From: CAG-582 sp964551965
GTDB taxonomy: Bacteria > Bacillota_I > Bacilli_A > RF39 > UBA660
NCBI GenBank assembly: GCA_964551965.1
Contig: CAZKFB010000017.1
Location: forward strand, 1 to 22,788
Length of the DNA: 22,788 nt
Direction of reading: 5' to 3'
Both the position numbers and the translations under genes were made by a program. Positions 13,340 through 22,651 of the stretch are shown piece after piece (position 1 is the stretch's first letter; each line of letters opens with the position of its first letter). Below the pieces are notes generated by a model. It was given only the letters and a program-made list of their open reading frames with translations. It did no database searches and was not told the origin of the DNA.

Positions 13340-16300
13340 AATCATATACGAATATACTTCATCTATAAAAGAATCATTATTATATAATTCAAACATAACT
13401 CGATAAGTACCTGTTCTTAAATTATCTTTTAAATGAATAGTAAATTCATTAGTATCTTGTACACTATTAGTAACTAGATATTCATGAGTATTTGTTTCCG
13501 TTAATTCATCTAAGACATAATCTTTTAAATCAACTTCTTCATAATCTAAACTATAATTTGTATTATACTTACGGCGATATAATTTAACTCTAATATTTGG
13601 ATTATTAAATTGACTAGAATAATCTATTCTATATGTAATTTCATTTGAATTAACTTTATTAAGCCCCGTATCTTTATCAATAACTACACTAGCACTATCA
13701 ACATTTGATTTTAATCCATAATTCTCATTTAAGATATCGATATCAATAGATTTCATGTTACTAGTTGTTAATCCATAATACAATCCGTCAGGAGAACCAA
13801 ACGCCTCTAATCTAAACGTATATTTATCGGTCGGAAGAACACTCTTTTCAAGATTAACATTAATATTAACTTTAACATCCGATACTAAATCAGATATATT
13901 AGCTCTTACTGAACCATCAATATCAACATAGTACTTTTTACCATTAATCGTAAACACTGTACCAAACAATGTAGCACCATTAACTTTTTCACCATCACTA
14001 TTAAACAATGATAATTTTAGTCCCATCTTATCTTGAATATAATTAGTATCTCTAATTATTGTAGAATCAATTACTTTTTCTGATAAATCTAATACAGCAG
14101 TTAGATTAAAATCATATCCATGATAAGCTGTTTGTCTATCGGAAACTAAATCTATGTCAATACGCGAATCAGAATTAGCATAAATATTATATACCATATT
14201 TGAATGTGATACGCCTAATGAATCATAATGAGTAAATTCATCTTCATCTTTTAGTTCTAATAATAATTCAGCATTTAAAACATTTTCCGTAATATTAGCT
14301 TCACTATAATCAACGATAAATATAAATTCCTCTTCAGCTACTCCCAATTCAGAATTATAGTATTTCTTATTAGATAGAGCATCATTGTATTTATTATTCG
14401 AACTAGTAGATCCCATCGAGATAAAATCAGAAAGTGGATAGATATAAAACTCAGTTTCTATACCATCTTTATTACTTACATATTCTGTATTTCTTTCACT
14501 GTTATCGACATCATAGTAATAATAAACCGGTTCTAATTCTACTGTTCTATCTATCATCGTTATTCTTGTATTCTCCGGTAATTTATAACTAGATATTAAT
14601 ACTCGATGGAAAGCATCAGTATATATAGATTTATCTTTACGAACATGTAATGCAAAATAAGCAGATAATGAAGAAGATGATGTAATATCTGTTTTCGAAT
14701 TTACAAATAATTCATATTCTTTTCCTGGCGTCATAGAAGATTCATAATTATTATTTTCATAATACTTAGTATCCAAATAGACATTAATATAAATTCTTTC
14801 AACTTCACTAGTTACTTCATCTATTGGTCTACTTGAAAGTAATCCAATCGTTACATAACCTAGTTTTTTATCATCTAAGATATTCTTTGAATGAACAAAG
14901 ACAAAGTCTAGAGTTGGGATTTCATTAGTATTGTTAGTAATATATTTTGTTGTTCCAACTACTTTAGATTGATCTCCATTAGAAATAAAATGCGTATTAC
15001 CATCAGTTAACCAATTGGCATTACTACTGCTCATCTTTAAACCAAAATTAATTAGCGGATTTTCATCATTAGGAGCAAGTCTTGGAATATCTTGAGGGTC
15101 TAATAAATTAATGCCATTCAATAAATTATTATCGTTATAGTTGATTAATTCAAAATATGTATTAGGTGTTTCAAATCCTAGTAACGGTAATTCAGCTACA
15201 CCCATTGTTGAGAATTTAGATGCCGTTAATGATATTTCATAAGTATGAGTTGCTGATCCAACATCCCATCTATAGTATTTAGCATCTTCAGGTGAAGCAT
15301 CAATATATTTAACTTCAATGACATTATCTTCATCGGAATAGTTAGTATAGAATCCATCTTTTTCAAGATCATGATTATTCTTGTGTAATCCCATTACATA
15401 AGAACCACTATAGAATTGGAATACATCATCATTAGAAGCAATATCTCCATTCTTATAAGTTTGATTATATATACCTGTTGATGGTAAACCTTCTCTATCA
15501 TTTTCAAATAAGCCTAAGAAAGTCATACCATTAACTTCACCAAAAGTTCCGGTTGCAAGATTCTCTGAATCAATAATATTGAATGCTTTATTAATTACCA
15601 TATATAATCGATTATCGACATTCTTAGTAATCTTACCATCTTTAATCTCAACAGCAGCATATTCTTGATCTTCACCATTAATTAATAAACTATTAAATTC
15701 TTTTACAACATTAGTTCCACTTTGAACATATAAAGTAGAAGTATTTGCTAGATTCAAGCAATCTATTCTACTTAAAGAATAGACTATTGAATTAAATTCA
15801 TTAGTTCTATCAGTAGCACCACTTATATTGATACTAGAGTTATATAGTAATAAATCAGTTGCTCTTTGAATAGAAACGATATTTTTAGGTATTTCTCGTT
15901 CACCAAAATTATATAGTTTAATATTTGAATATCCGGAAGTAGAAGATGCATTACCAGATCCGAATATACTTCCATCAATAGTAATATTAGTATCTTCTCC
16001 ATTAATTATTATATCAATACCTTTAGTTACTGATATAAATGAATAGTCGTAATCTTCAGAACCGGAAGCATTAGCTTCTCCACCACCAAAGACAGTCCCA
16101 TATATATGAATATCACTTGATATATATTCATCAACTTTAGGTCCAATACTTAAATTAGTATAACCATATATCTTAGAAGTATTAGCTCCACCATAGACAT
16201 TATTTTTAATAGTACCTCCCGTAATAATTACTTTCGAAGAAGATTCATTATTGGCGACTGTTCCTGTTTCAGCAGCATTTCCGCCACCAAATAGATTATT

Positions 16301-19300
16301 ATCTATTATAGTTTCACCGGCCGATACTATTTCCGTATTGCCTTCAACTGTTGCTTTAGATCCATTACCTCCAGCATATGCACTACCTTTAACATGTGTG
16401 CCATCAAGTACTACTAAAGTATTTCCGGTAACATTAGCTTCGTTACCTCCACCATAGATATTTTCAAGAATAGTAGAGCCACTTTCAAGTTTTACATAAG
16501 TATTAGTAGTTGTAATTAAATTACCTCCACCATATACATTTGTTACTGAAGCACTTTTAACGAATACATTAGCATTTTCACATAAACCACCAATATTATT
16601 ACCACCATAGATATTAGTTATGTTAGCAAATATTGTTGGATCCGGTTCTGGTTCAGGTTCTGGTTTGGGTTCTGGTTCAGGTTCTGGTTCAGGATCAGGT
16701 TCTGGAGTAACTGAACATGCAGAAGAATAAACATTACCATCAGCATCAGTAGCTGTAATAACAACTGATTTTACATCTACTTGTTGGCCATTAGTAACTA
16801 AACGGATTCCATTATTAATAGTTACCTTATCTCCCGGATTTAACAAATTATAATTACCGACATTCCATTGATTTTCATTAGTAATTGTTAATATTCCAGA
16901 TTCAAATGTCGTTTTATATCCTGACCAAGCTCCATTTAACGAAACAGTATTTTCAAGTTCAGCTACTAGTTCCCATCTTGTAAATGTAACATTAGTACTA
17001 TTAACTATTTCAACATTAAAATCGAATACTGTATCAGACCATTGCTTATCATAATTATATTTATAACCAACATTAGTATTTCCACAATCCGCATTAGAAC
17101 CACTTACATTGGAAATTTCAATTACAGAACCCCCTCCGGGATTTTCCGTTCCTGGATCTGGTGTTTCTTCCTCTTCTTCTGTGGGTTTCGTTACTGCCTC
17201 TACTTTATTTTTATATCCAGCATATACATTTGAATTTTCGACAATGCCATTATTATTACTTCCGCCATAGACATTAGTAATATTTCCTTTTTCTAAATAA
17301 AGGTTAGTATTAGTAACGGAAGCTTCATTACCTCCACCATATACATTAGTTACATCGGAGCCATTTACGGTAATGTTTGATGTCCCAACTACATCACCTA
17401 AATTACCTCCACCAAAGACATTTTTTAGTGGTTGATTATTTAATCTTAAATCAATATCTCCAGTTACATTAGCTTCGTTACCTCCACCATATACATTACC
17501 GCCAATTTCATTTTTATCAGATAGATTAATATAAATATTACCAACAACTTCAGAAAGATTTCCTCCACCATAAATGTCTTTTTCTATAGTAGAGTTTTTA
17601 ATATTTAAATAGATATCTCCTTGAACATTTCCTAACTTACCATCATTTTCGGAATAGATTAGTTTTTCATCTATATTTACTTGTGAATTATTAAATTTGG
17701 ATTTATCTCCCGACCAAGTATATGTATATTTTTGAGGATATACAGCTTCGGTATCTATTGTATAAGAAATAAATTTAGGAGGTTCATATCCGGTTGTATC
17801 TTCAAACACTTCAAGCGTTTCTTTTTCGTTACTACGTCCTCCACCATATAGATTTCCTTTAACTGTTGTATTATTCATGTTAACAACTATTGATTTATCA
17901 ACAATACCTTTATTTCCTCCACCATAGAAGTCATTTAAGACAGTTGAATTATCAATATTAACTGTTACTTTATCAACATTAGCTGCTGATAAAGAAGAAT
18001 AATATACAGCAAATGCTTTAGATGGACATCCTGCTTTAGTATAAGTTGTCGAATAGAAACCAGTTTCAATTCCATAATCACTATTTTGTCTACCAAAACA
18101 ATATGATCTATTAGTATTTGATCCTTCACTTGAATTATCAAAAGAACAAGTATTGGTAATATTATAATAATAATCCTTACTACTACAAACTGATGAACCT
18201 GAATCGACATAAGCTAATTTTACTTCCGTCGTTTGGGTTCCACCATAACCACTACCATAGAAGTTATCAATAACACAATTATCGATATTTAATACAGAAC
18301 CTTTCTTTATTGTTCCATATTCAGGACCTCCATATAATTCTCCAACACGAGAATTTTTTATATTGGTTTTAACTCCACCATGTACATAAGAAGACTCCGT
18401 ATGTCCTCCAGCATAATATCTATTAATATAACTATTATTAACTGTTATATTAGCACTCTTCATAAGGGATGCATTATATGTTGAATAGAAGTCATTAATA
18501 TATCCTCCATCAACAAAGAACCAAACATCATTAGAAGCATTGATTACTGTACTAAAATAAGTTGATGCTAAAGTTTCAATTCTTCCTCCAGAAATAACGA
18601 ATACTGGTAAGTCATTTTGTTGGATAGATGTTACACCTCTCGACTCATTTCCGGAAGTAAAATAGATTGCTTTTGCATATCCACCAAAATAGATATATTG
18701 TTTAGATAATTGTCTAGCTTCCGTATTCCATAAACTATAAACATCATAATATCCACCATTAAGTTTTAAATATGAAGCTTGGTAATGACGAATATCTATA
18801 CGATCTGTCATAGCGGTTTCCGTAACTTCAAAATATCCCCCATATAATATTGTTAAGGCATTTAATTTAGCATTAATCGTACCAACTTGAGGTATACCTA
18901 ATACATTAACAAAGTTAAATCTTAAACTAGGAATATCTTCATCATGGACATTTCTCGTATAGAAAGAATAATCAGGTTCGAGATCTCCATCTCTATCCAT
19001 AGACATTATTGTTAAAGGTCGATCATTAAAAGTATATGCCCAATTAGAACTTGTTGTTGTAGATCCATCGCCTACCGTAGCTGATGGATTATAGTGAAGA
19101 TTTCCACATAACATTACAACTACATCATATATAGATTGGCGATCATTTTGATTTATTTGACCTATTTTATTATATGCTTCACTAAGTGTTGAAACTGCTG
19201 TTTCTTCCGTTAACCCATTATTTGCATCATCAGATCCTGTTACCCCATATATAGAAGAATCTCCATTAGCATAATCAGCTTTATAAACCATATCATTATA

Positions 19301-21427
19301 TTGATCTTTTGCAAATATTGTATAAGCAAATCGAGCATTTAATGTAATCTCTGTAACATCATCAGGTACTAGATAAAAACCACCTTCAGCATAAACAGTA
19401 CCAATATCTTTTTTAGCGGCATCTTCCCCTTCTCTTAATACATAATTGTAATTTATTTTTGATCCGTTTATTTTATCAGTAAAAGTCTTACTATTTTGTA
19501 CTACTGATACTAACTCCCATCCCGATAATGTCATTGTATAATTATCTTTTTTACCAGTACCTGCATATTTAAAATTAGCCGTTTTAGCATTAAATGGTAA
19601 TACAATCTTCCTATTAGTATAATCATTTATACTTTCATTCTTATCAGTAATTTTTATATAGTAAGAACGTTTTTCATTATTATTACTTGGATTTACTAGA
19701 TTAACTTTAATAGTATCACTAGAAGAAGATGAAGATATACTATTTAAATCATAATTGGATGAATTATTAGTTTTTCTCTTTAAAATTGGATATAAAGATT
19801 CATCATTATTAGTATACCAATGAGCAATATCCGGATAACCATTATCTTGGTTTTCTCTAGGGATCCTACTATTACCCACATAATAATCAACCATATATCG
19901 ATAATTATTTAAATGAGCTTTAAAACCATCAGCAATAATATCGTCATAACTCTTTAATATTGCATAAGTATCATCAATATTTGAATTAGTATCAATCGTA
20001 TCTCCTTGCCATAAATAATAACAATAGATAGGAGATTCACTAGCATTAAATTTATTACCATTATATACATATTGATAACTCTTACTACTCTTAATATTAA
20101 AACTTCCATACATAGCAAGTAAATATACTTTAGGATTGTTATCATCTAACTTAGTATTATCACCAGTTCTATACCCTACTAATCCACCAACTATTAAGTT
20201 AGTATTTGATGTACCATCAGATTTAATAGAAGCATAACTATATGAATTTGCTACGACTGTAGAATCACTTATATATCCGACTATACTTCCAACATACATT
20301 TCATTTTCTGAATCTCTAGTAATATTTAAAGTATTATTTAGAACACCTATATTATATATTTTTGAACTACCTTTAGCATATCCTACTAATAATCCCGTAT
20401 AATTTATTTCGTTATTATCTATTTCTAATTCATTTTCATCTAAGATAGCATTTTTAATAGTAGCATTTTCAATAACACCAAATAAACCATTATACTTATC
20501 AACATTAATATTTAATCCTTTAACATAATGATAATCAAAATCAATTATACCCTTAAATGGAAAATCTTCACTTCCTATTGGATTTAACTTAACTCCACTT
20601 AAATCAAGATTACTCGTTACTTTATAATTGGCTTCTTGGAAAGCTCGATATTCACTAGTATTATAAAATATAATATCTTCTTTAGTAGTTACATGATATT
20701 CATTAATATCAAATGTAGTATTCTCACTGTATGTTGATATATCAAAACTTAGTTCATATTTATTTTTATTATCTAAATTACAATCATAGTTAATAAGTAA
20801 TGTTTTATTAACAGCATCATAAGTATAAGATTCTTCAGATAATTCACTGCCATCTAATTTCAATGAATTAAATTCAATTAATTCTTCATCAGTTATAGTT
20901 AAACTAATAAAAATATTTTTAATGCCACTTCTTGTCGTATTATTTATGATAATTGTACCTGTTCTAATATATTTATCTTTTTCTTCTTCTGTTTCTGCTT
21001 TTATAGTTTCTGATAATGTAATGTTTTTATTGTATCCTAATTGACCAGTAACAATTGAATTATCTCCCTTATAAATGTATTTGTTATTTAATAATTGGTT
21101 TAATACTTCGAATTGTTTAGCATTATTAATAATAAATGGATTCTCTTTACTTCCATCTCCACTAGTAAAATAATCAATTGAATTATCATAGGCATTATAA
21201 TTAACTGGTTGCTTTTCCTTTTTATCCACTAGTTTTAAGAACCAAGCATCTTCCGGTTTATTTTGGTTATATACAACATTCATGTTAAAACCAACTCTAG
21301 CTAACGATTGATATATGCCTATACCAATGATAGTTATAAATACTAGGCTAACTAATACAATTAACTTATGTTGTTTTATCCATAAAAAAAAGTGATTCAT
21401 ACGTTGTTTTAACTTATTTTTTAACAT
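13331..21427 (-). CDS. Giant surface adhesin-like protein with YGGGN beta-helix and CBM2-like domain
   Basis: The product is about 2,698 residues. ATG at 21427 is preferred because GGTGGTGAT lies four bases upstream; ATG 21442 is in frame and adds five residues. In order: a basic N-terminus and one membrane helix (about 21-39); a YFTSGDGSKENPFII start typical of surface proteins; GLUG-like repeats (about 310-420: GLFGVIENATI, GLLVGY, GSIVGY, GGLVGY); a beta-helix cap TGSDDANNGLTEETAV (about 730); GGY-type turns; a Cys-containing insertion (about 1080-1140); YGGGN-type repeats (about 1167-1826), interrupted by a CBM2-like domain (Cys1448 to Cys1571) between acidic Pro-rich linkers; then long beta-rich domains to the C-terminus. 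There is no usable LPXTG signal, so anchoring would be by the N-terminal helix. Adhesion to polysaccharide is inferred. Confidence 0.8.
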   Translation of the reverse strand: MLKNKLKQRMNHFFLWIKQHKLIVLVSLVFITIIGIGIYQSLARVGFNMNVVYNQNKPEDAWFLKLVDKKEKQPVNYNAYDNSIDYFTSGDGSKENPFIINNAKQFEVLNQLLNNKYIYKGDNSIVTGQLGYNKNITLSETIKAETEEEKDKYIRTGTIIINNTTRSGIKNIFISLTITDEELIEFNSLKLDGSELSEESYTYDAVNKTLLINYDCNLDNKNKYELSFDISTYSENTTFDINEYHVTTKEDIIFYNTSEYRAFQEANYKVTSNLDLSGVKLNPIGSEDFPFKGIIDFDYHYVKGLNINVDKYNGLFGVIENATIKNAILDENELEIDNNEINYTGLLVGYAKGSSKIYNIGVLNNTLNITRDSENEMYVGSIVGYISDSTVVANSYSYASIKSDGTSNTNLIVGGLVGYRTGDNTKLDDNNPKVYLLAMYGSFNIKSSKSYQYVYNGNKFNASESPIYCYYLWQGDTIDTNSNIDDTYAILKSYDDIIADGFKAHLNNYRYMVDYYVGNSRIPRENQDNGYPDIAHWYTNNDESLYPILKRKTNNSSNYDLNSISSSSSSDTIKVNLVNPSNNNEKRSYYIKITDKNESINDYTNRKIVLPFNAKTANFKYAGTGKKDNYTMTLSGWELVSVVQNSKTFTDKINGSKINYNYVLREGEDAAKKDIGTVYAEGGFYLVPDDVTEITLNARFAYTIFAKDQYNDMVYKADYANGDSSIYGVTGSDDANNGLTEETAVSTLSEAYNKIGQINQNDRQSIYDVVVMLCGNLHYNPSATVGDGSTTTSSNWAYTFNDRPLTIMSMDRDGDLEPDYSFYTRNVHDEDIPSLRFNFVNVLGIPQVGTINAKLNALTILYGGYFEVTETAMTDRIDIRHYQASYLKLNGGYYDVYSLWNTEARQLSKQYIYFGGYAKAIYFTSGNESRGVTSIQQNDLPVFVISGGRIETLASTYFSTVINASNDVWFFVDGGYINDFYSTYNASLMKSANITVNNSYINRYYAGGHTESSYVHGGVKTNIKNSRVGELYGGPEYGTIKKGSVLNIDNCVIDNFYGSGYGGTQTTEVKLAYVDSGSSVCSSKDYYYNITNTCSFDNSSEGSNTNRSYCFGRQNSDYGIETGFYSTTYTKAGCPSKAFAVYYSSLSAANVDKVTVNIDNSTVLNDFYGGGNKGIVDKSIVVNMNNTTVKGNLYGGGRSNEKETLEVFEDTTGYEPPKFISYTIDTEAVYPQKYTYTWSGDKSKFNNSQVNIDEKLIYSENDGKLGNVQGDIYLNIKNSTIEKDIYGGGNLSEVVGNIYINLSDKNEIGGNVYGGGNEANVTGDIDLRLNNQPLKNVFGGGNLGDVVGTSNITVNGSDVTNVYGGGNEASVTNTNLYLEKGNITNVYGGSNNNGIVENSNVYAGYKNKVEAVTKPTEEEEETPDPGTENPGGGSVIEISNVSGSNADCGNTNVGYKYNYDKQWSDTVFDFNVEIVNSTNVTFTRWELVAELENTVSLNGAWSGYKTTFESGILTITNENQWNVGNYNLLNPGDKVTINNGIRLVTNGQQVDVKSVVITATDADGNVYSSACSVTPEPDPEPEPEPEPKPEPEPEPDPTIFANITNIYGGNNIGGLCENANVFVKSASVTNVYGGGNLITTTNTYVKLESGSTILENIYGGGNEANVTGNTLVVLDGTHVKGSAYAGGNGSKATVEGNTEIVSAGETIIDNNLFGGGNAAETGTVANNESSSKVIITGGTIKNNVYGGANTSKIYGYTNLSIGPKVDEYISSDIHIYGTVFGGGEANASGSEDYDYSFISVTKGIDIIINGEDTNITIDGSIFGSGNASSTSGYSNIKLYNFGEREIPKNIVSIQRATDLLLYNSSINISGATDRTNEFNSIVYSLSRIDCLNLANTSTLYVQSGTNVVKEFNSLLINGEDQEYAAVEIKDGKITKNVDNRLYMVINKAFNIIDSENLATGTFGEVNGMTFLGLFENDREGLPSTGIYNQTYKNGDIASNDDVFQFYSGSYVMGLHKNNHDLEKDGFYTNYSDEDNVIEVKYIDASPEDAKYYRWDVGSATHTYEISLTASKFSTMGVAELPLLGFETPNTYFELINYNDNNLLNGINLLDPQDIPRLAPNDENPLINFGLKMSSSNANWLTDGNTHFISNGDQSKVVGTTKYITNNTNEIPTLDFVFVHSKNILDDKKLGYVTIGLLSSRPIDEVTSEVERIYINVYLDTKYYENNNYESSMTPGKEYELFVNSKTDITSSSSLSAYFALHVRKDKSIYTDAFHRVLISSYKLPENTRITMIDRTVELEPVYYYYDVDNSERNTEYVSNKDGIETEFYIYPLSDFISMGSTSSNNKYNDALSNKKYYNSELGVAEEEFIFIVDYSEANITENVLNAELLLELKDEDEFTHYDSLGVSHSNMVYNIYANSDSRIDIDLVSDRQTAYHGYDFNLTAVLDLSEKVIDSTIIRDTNYIQDKMGLKLSLFNSDGEKVNGATLFGTVFTINGKKYYVDIDGSVRANISDLVSDVKVNINVNLEKSVLPTDKYTFRLEAFGSPDGLYYGLTTSNMKSIDIDILNENYGLKSNVDSASVVIDKDTGLNKVNSNEITYRIDYSSQFNNPNIRVKLYRRKYNTNYSLDYEEVDLKDYVLDELTETNTHEYLVTNSVQDTNEFTIHLKDNLRTGTYRVMFELYNNDSFIDEVYSYMIIR
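16431..16456. repeat. 26-bp direct repeat, copy 1
   Basis: The 26 bases starting ACATTAGCTTCG and ending CCACCATA are identical to 17466-17491. Both encode YGGGNEANV within the beta-helix. The copies are 1,035 bp apart (345 codons, in frame) and flank the CBM2-like domain. Confidence 0.85.
16639..16705. repeat. Short tandem repeat encoding the Pro-Glu/Asp linker
   Basis: A degenerate 6/12-bp tandem array (GGTTCTGGTTCA units, plus strand) encodes an alternating Pro-Glu/Pro-Asp/Pro-Lys linker just after the CBM2-like domain. Such arrays vary in copy number by slippage; loss or gain of a 6-bp unit keeps the frame. Confidence 0.8.
16715..17086 (-). other. CBM2-like carbohydrate-binding domain inside the giant protein
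   Basis: The 124-residue segment has the family plan of bacterial CBM2: an N-terminal Cys (1448), a W-S-D-T-V-F-D-F-N-V-E-I-V-N strand, RWELVAEL, NGAWSGYKTTFESG, ITNENQWN, LNPGDKVTI and a closing Cys (1571) positioned for the usual disulfide. Conserved Trp positions agree by eye. It is flanked by PTEEEEETPDPGTENPGGGS on one side and a long Pro-Glu linker on the other, so it is a separately folded module. The ligand (cellulose, chitin, xylan or other) cannot be told. Confidence 0.6.
17466..17491. repeat. 26-bp direct repeat, copy 2
   Basis: This is identical to 16431-16456 and lies in the YGGGN repeat segment on the other side of the CBM2-like domain. Confidence 0.85.
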
Positions 21428-21455
21428 ATAAATCACCACCATATCTTTCCTATCC

Positions 21456-21485
21456 TCTATAATAATAATTATACTATAAAATCAA
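21456..21485 (-). promoter_or_regulatory. Candidate promoter of the giant gene
   Basis: On the minus strand TTGATT (21485-21480) is followed after 18 bp by TATAGA (21461-21456), in the 71-bp gap before the preferred ATG. A second TATAAT (21473-21468) lies in the spacer but lacks a good -35. The gap is very AT-rich, so chance matches are likely, and read-through from the upstream gene is the alternative. Confidence 0.35.
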
Positions 21486-21498
21486 GCAAAAATATATA

Positions 21499-22641
21499 TT
21501 AATTGTTTGTTTTAAATATTTCCCTAATATCCAAAATGCCTCTTCGATAATTAATTAAATCAGATTCAATAATTTTTCTAATCTCTTTATAATCTTTTTC
21601 TTGTCTATCACGGACTCTTTTATATTCATTTCTCATAATCTTCATGAATCTATTTTCATCAATAAAAGTATCATGACTAAGATAATTATTGATATTGTTT
21701 TTCAAATAATTTAAGTTAATTTCATCAACTGATTCATTTGCTTCTGATTTTAATATATTCTTATTACCAAGAATAGAATAATTAATTAAGAATGCTGTAT
21801 TTAATTTATTCTCAATATTCTTATTATTAGAATAATTTCTCGAATACTTTGTTTCTTTTTTAATATTCTTATCATAAGTTTCTAGGAAATGCCATAAATA
21901 TTCAGCTCTTTGAAAGTTTGGGTTCTTTAAAATTATATTTGTCTTCTTAATTGGACTCTTTACTTCGGGAACATTTAATTCTTTTAAAGTTTTATAGAAA
22001 TTTGAACTTCTTAAATCATGCACCCTATTGCGAACATCAATAATGGATTCAGTAATTCTCTTAGTTTTTTCTTTATCTTCAGTCGATTGATCTAAAACTG
22101 ACTCAATATTTAATTTAATATTAATAATTTCATTTTCTCTCTTTGTTTGAGCAACATAAGATAGATTCTTATCATTTACTGAATCATTTTTCTCTAATGC
22201 TAAAACCCCATAACTTTCAATAAAATCAACCATCTTATTAATTAAAGTATAGATGAATCTATTTTCATAAATATTCATAGTTTCTTCACGTGTAATATTT
22301 AATATCTTAGATGGCCTAACTTCACCCGTTTTTTCATCATACTTACTAATATAACTAGAATGTTGAGTTAAATGAACAACTGATTCAACAGATATCTTTT
22401 TTGATTTTTCTACTTGAACTATTTCTTCATTATTTAAAATAAATACTTTAGGTTCTTTAGTAATCTTTTCAATATATTGAATAGTATCTTTCATTACATC
22501 TAACCAAGCAAAATCATATTCACATTTATAAAAACGAGTATTATATTTTATATCAGATTCTATATTTGATAGAAATAAATTCTTTTGGGTATCAGAAATA
22601 TTAGTATAGTCATTTAACAATTGTAACTCATCGTTTTTCAT
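21499..22641 (-). CDS. DUF2357-like cytosolic protein
   Basis: This 380-residue protein is charged and largely helical, with no signal peptide or membrane helix. The segment ETMNIYENRFIYTLINKMVDFIE (about 118-140) and the later NPNFQRAEYLWHFLETY (about 238-254) resemble the DUF2357 family, whose members often sit beside McrB-type AAA ATPases and are fused or linked to DUF524-type nucleases. No PD-(D/E)xK nuclease motif is obvious here. ATG at 22641 follows AGGAGTG, 10 bp after the stop of the partial upstream gene, so the two are co-transcribed. Whether it belongs to the surface system downstream or to a separate system to the right cannot be decided from this window. Confidence 0.5.
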   Translation of the reverse strand: MKNDELQLLNDYTNISDTQKNLFLSNIESDIKYNTRFYKCEYDFAWLDVMKDTIQYIEKITKEPKVFILNNEEIVQVEKSKKISVESVVHLTQHSSYISKYDEKTGEVRPSKILNITREETMNIYENRFIYTLINKMVDFIESYGVLALEKNDSVNDKNLSYVAQTKRENEIINIKLNIESVLDQSTEDKEKTKRITESIIDVRNRVHDLRSSNFYKTLKELNVPEVKSPIKKTNIILKNPNFQRAEYLWHFLETYDKNIKKETKYSRNYSNNKNIENKLNTAFLINYSILGNKNILKSEANESVDEINLNYLKNNINNYLSHDTFIDENRFMKIMRNEYKRVRDRQEKDYKEIRKIIESDLINYRRGILDIREIFKTNN

Positions 22642-22651
22642 GATTTCACTC

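Larger units (their letters stand above)
15950..17931 (-). repeat. YGGGN protein-repeat region of the giant gene
   Basis: About fifteen copies of [VIL][YF]GGGN (variants GGSN, GGNN, AGGN, GGAN, GSGN) recur, each followed by a short V-x-G/strand turn. Seven lie before the CBM2-like insertion and eight after. At DNA level they appear as repeated ACCTCCACCATA-type tracts on the plus strand. Each repeat would form one rung of a beta-helix. Confidence 0.85.

Noticed and set aside
15473..15487. LPSTG, a match to the sortase motif LPXTG, in the giant protein
   Set aside because: It is internal, about 700 residues before the C-terminus, and is not followed by a hydrophobic segment and basic tail, so it cannot act as a cell-wall sorting signal.
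16251..17233. Plus-strand open frames at 16251-16457 and 17042-17233
   Set aside because: They are antisense shadows of the repetitive giant gene with low-complexity products and no ribosome sites.
15950..17931. Regularly recurring ACCTCCACCATA tracts resembling a CRISPR or satellite array
   Set aside because: They are codons for YGGGN repeats in one open frame, with unequal spacing and diverged copies.
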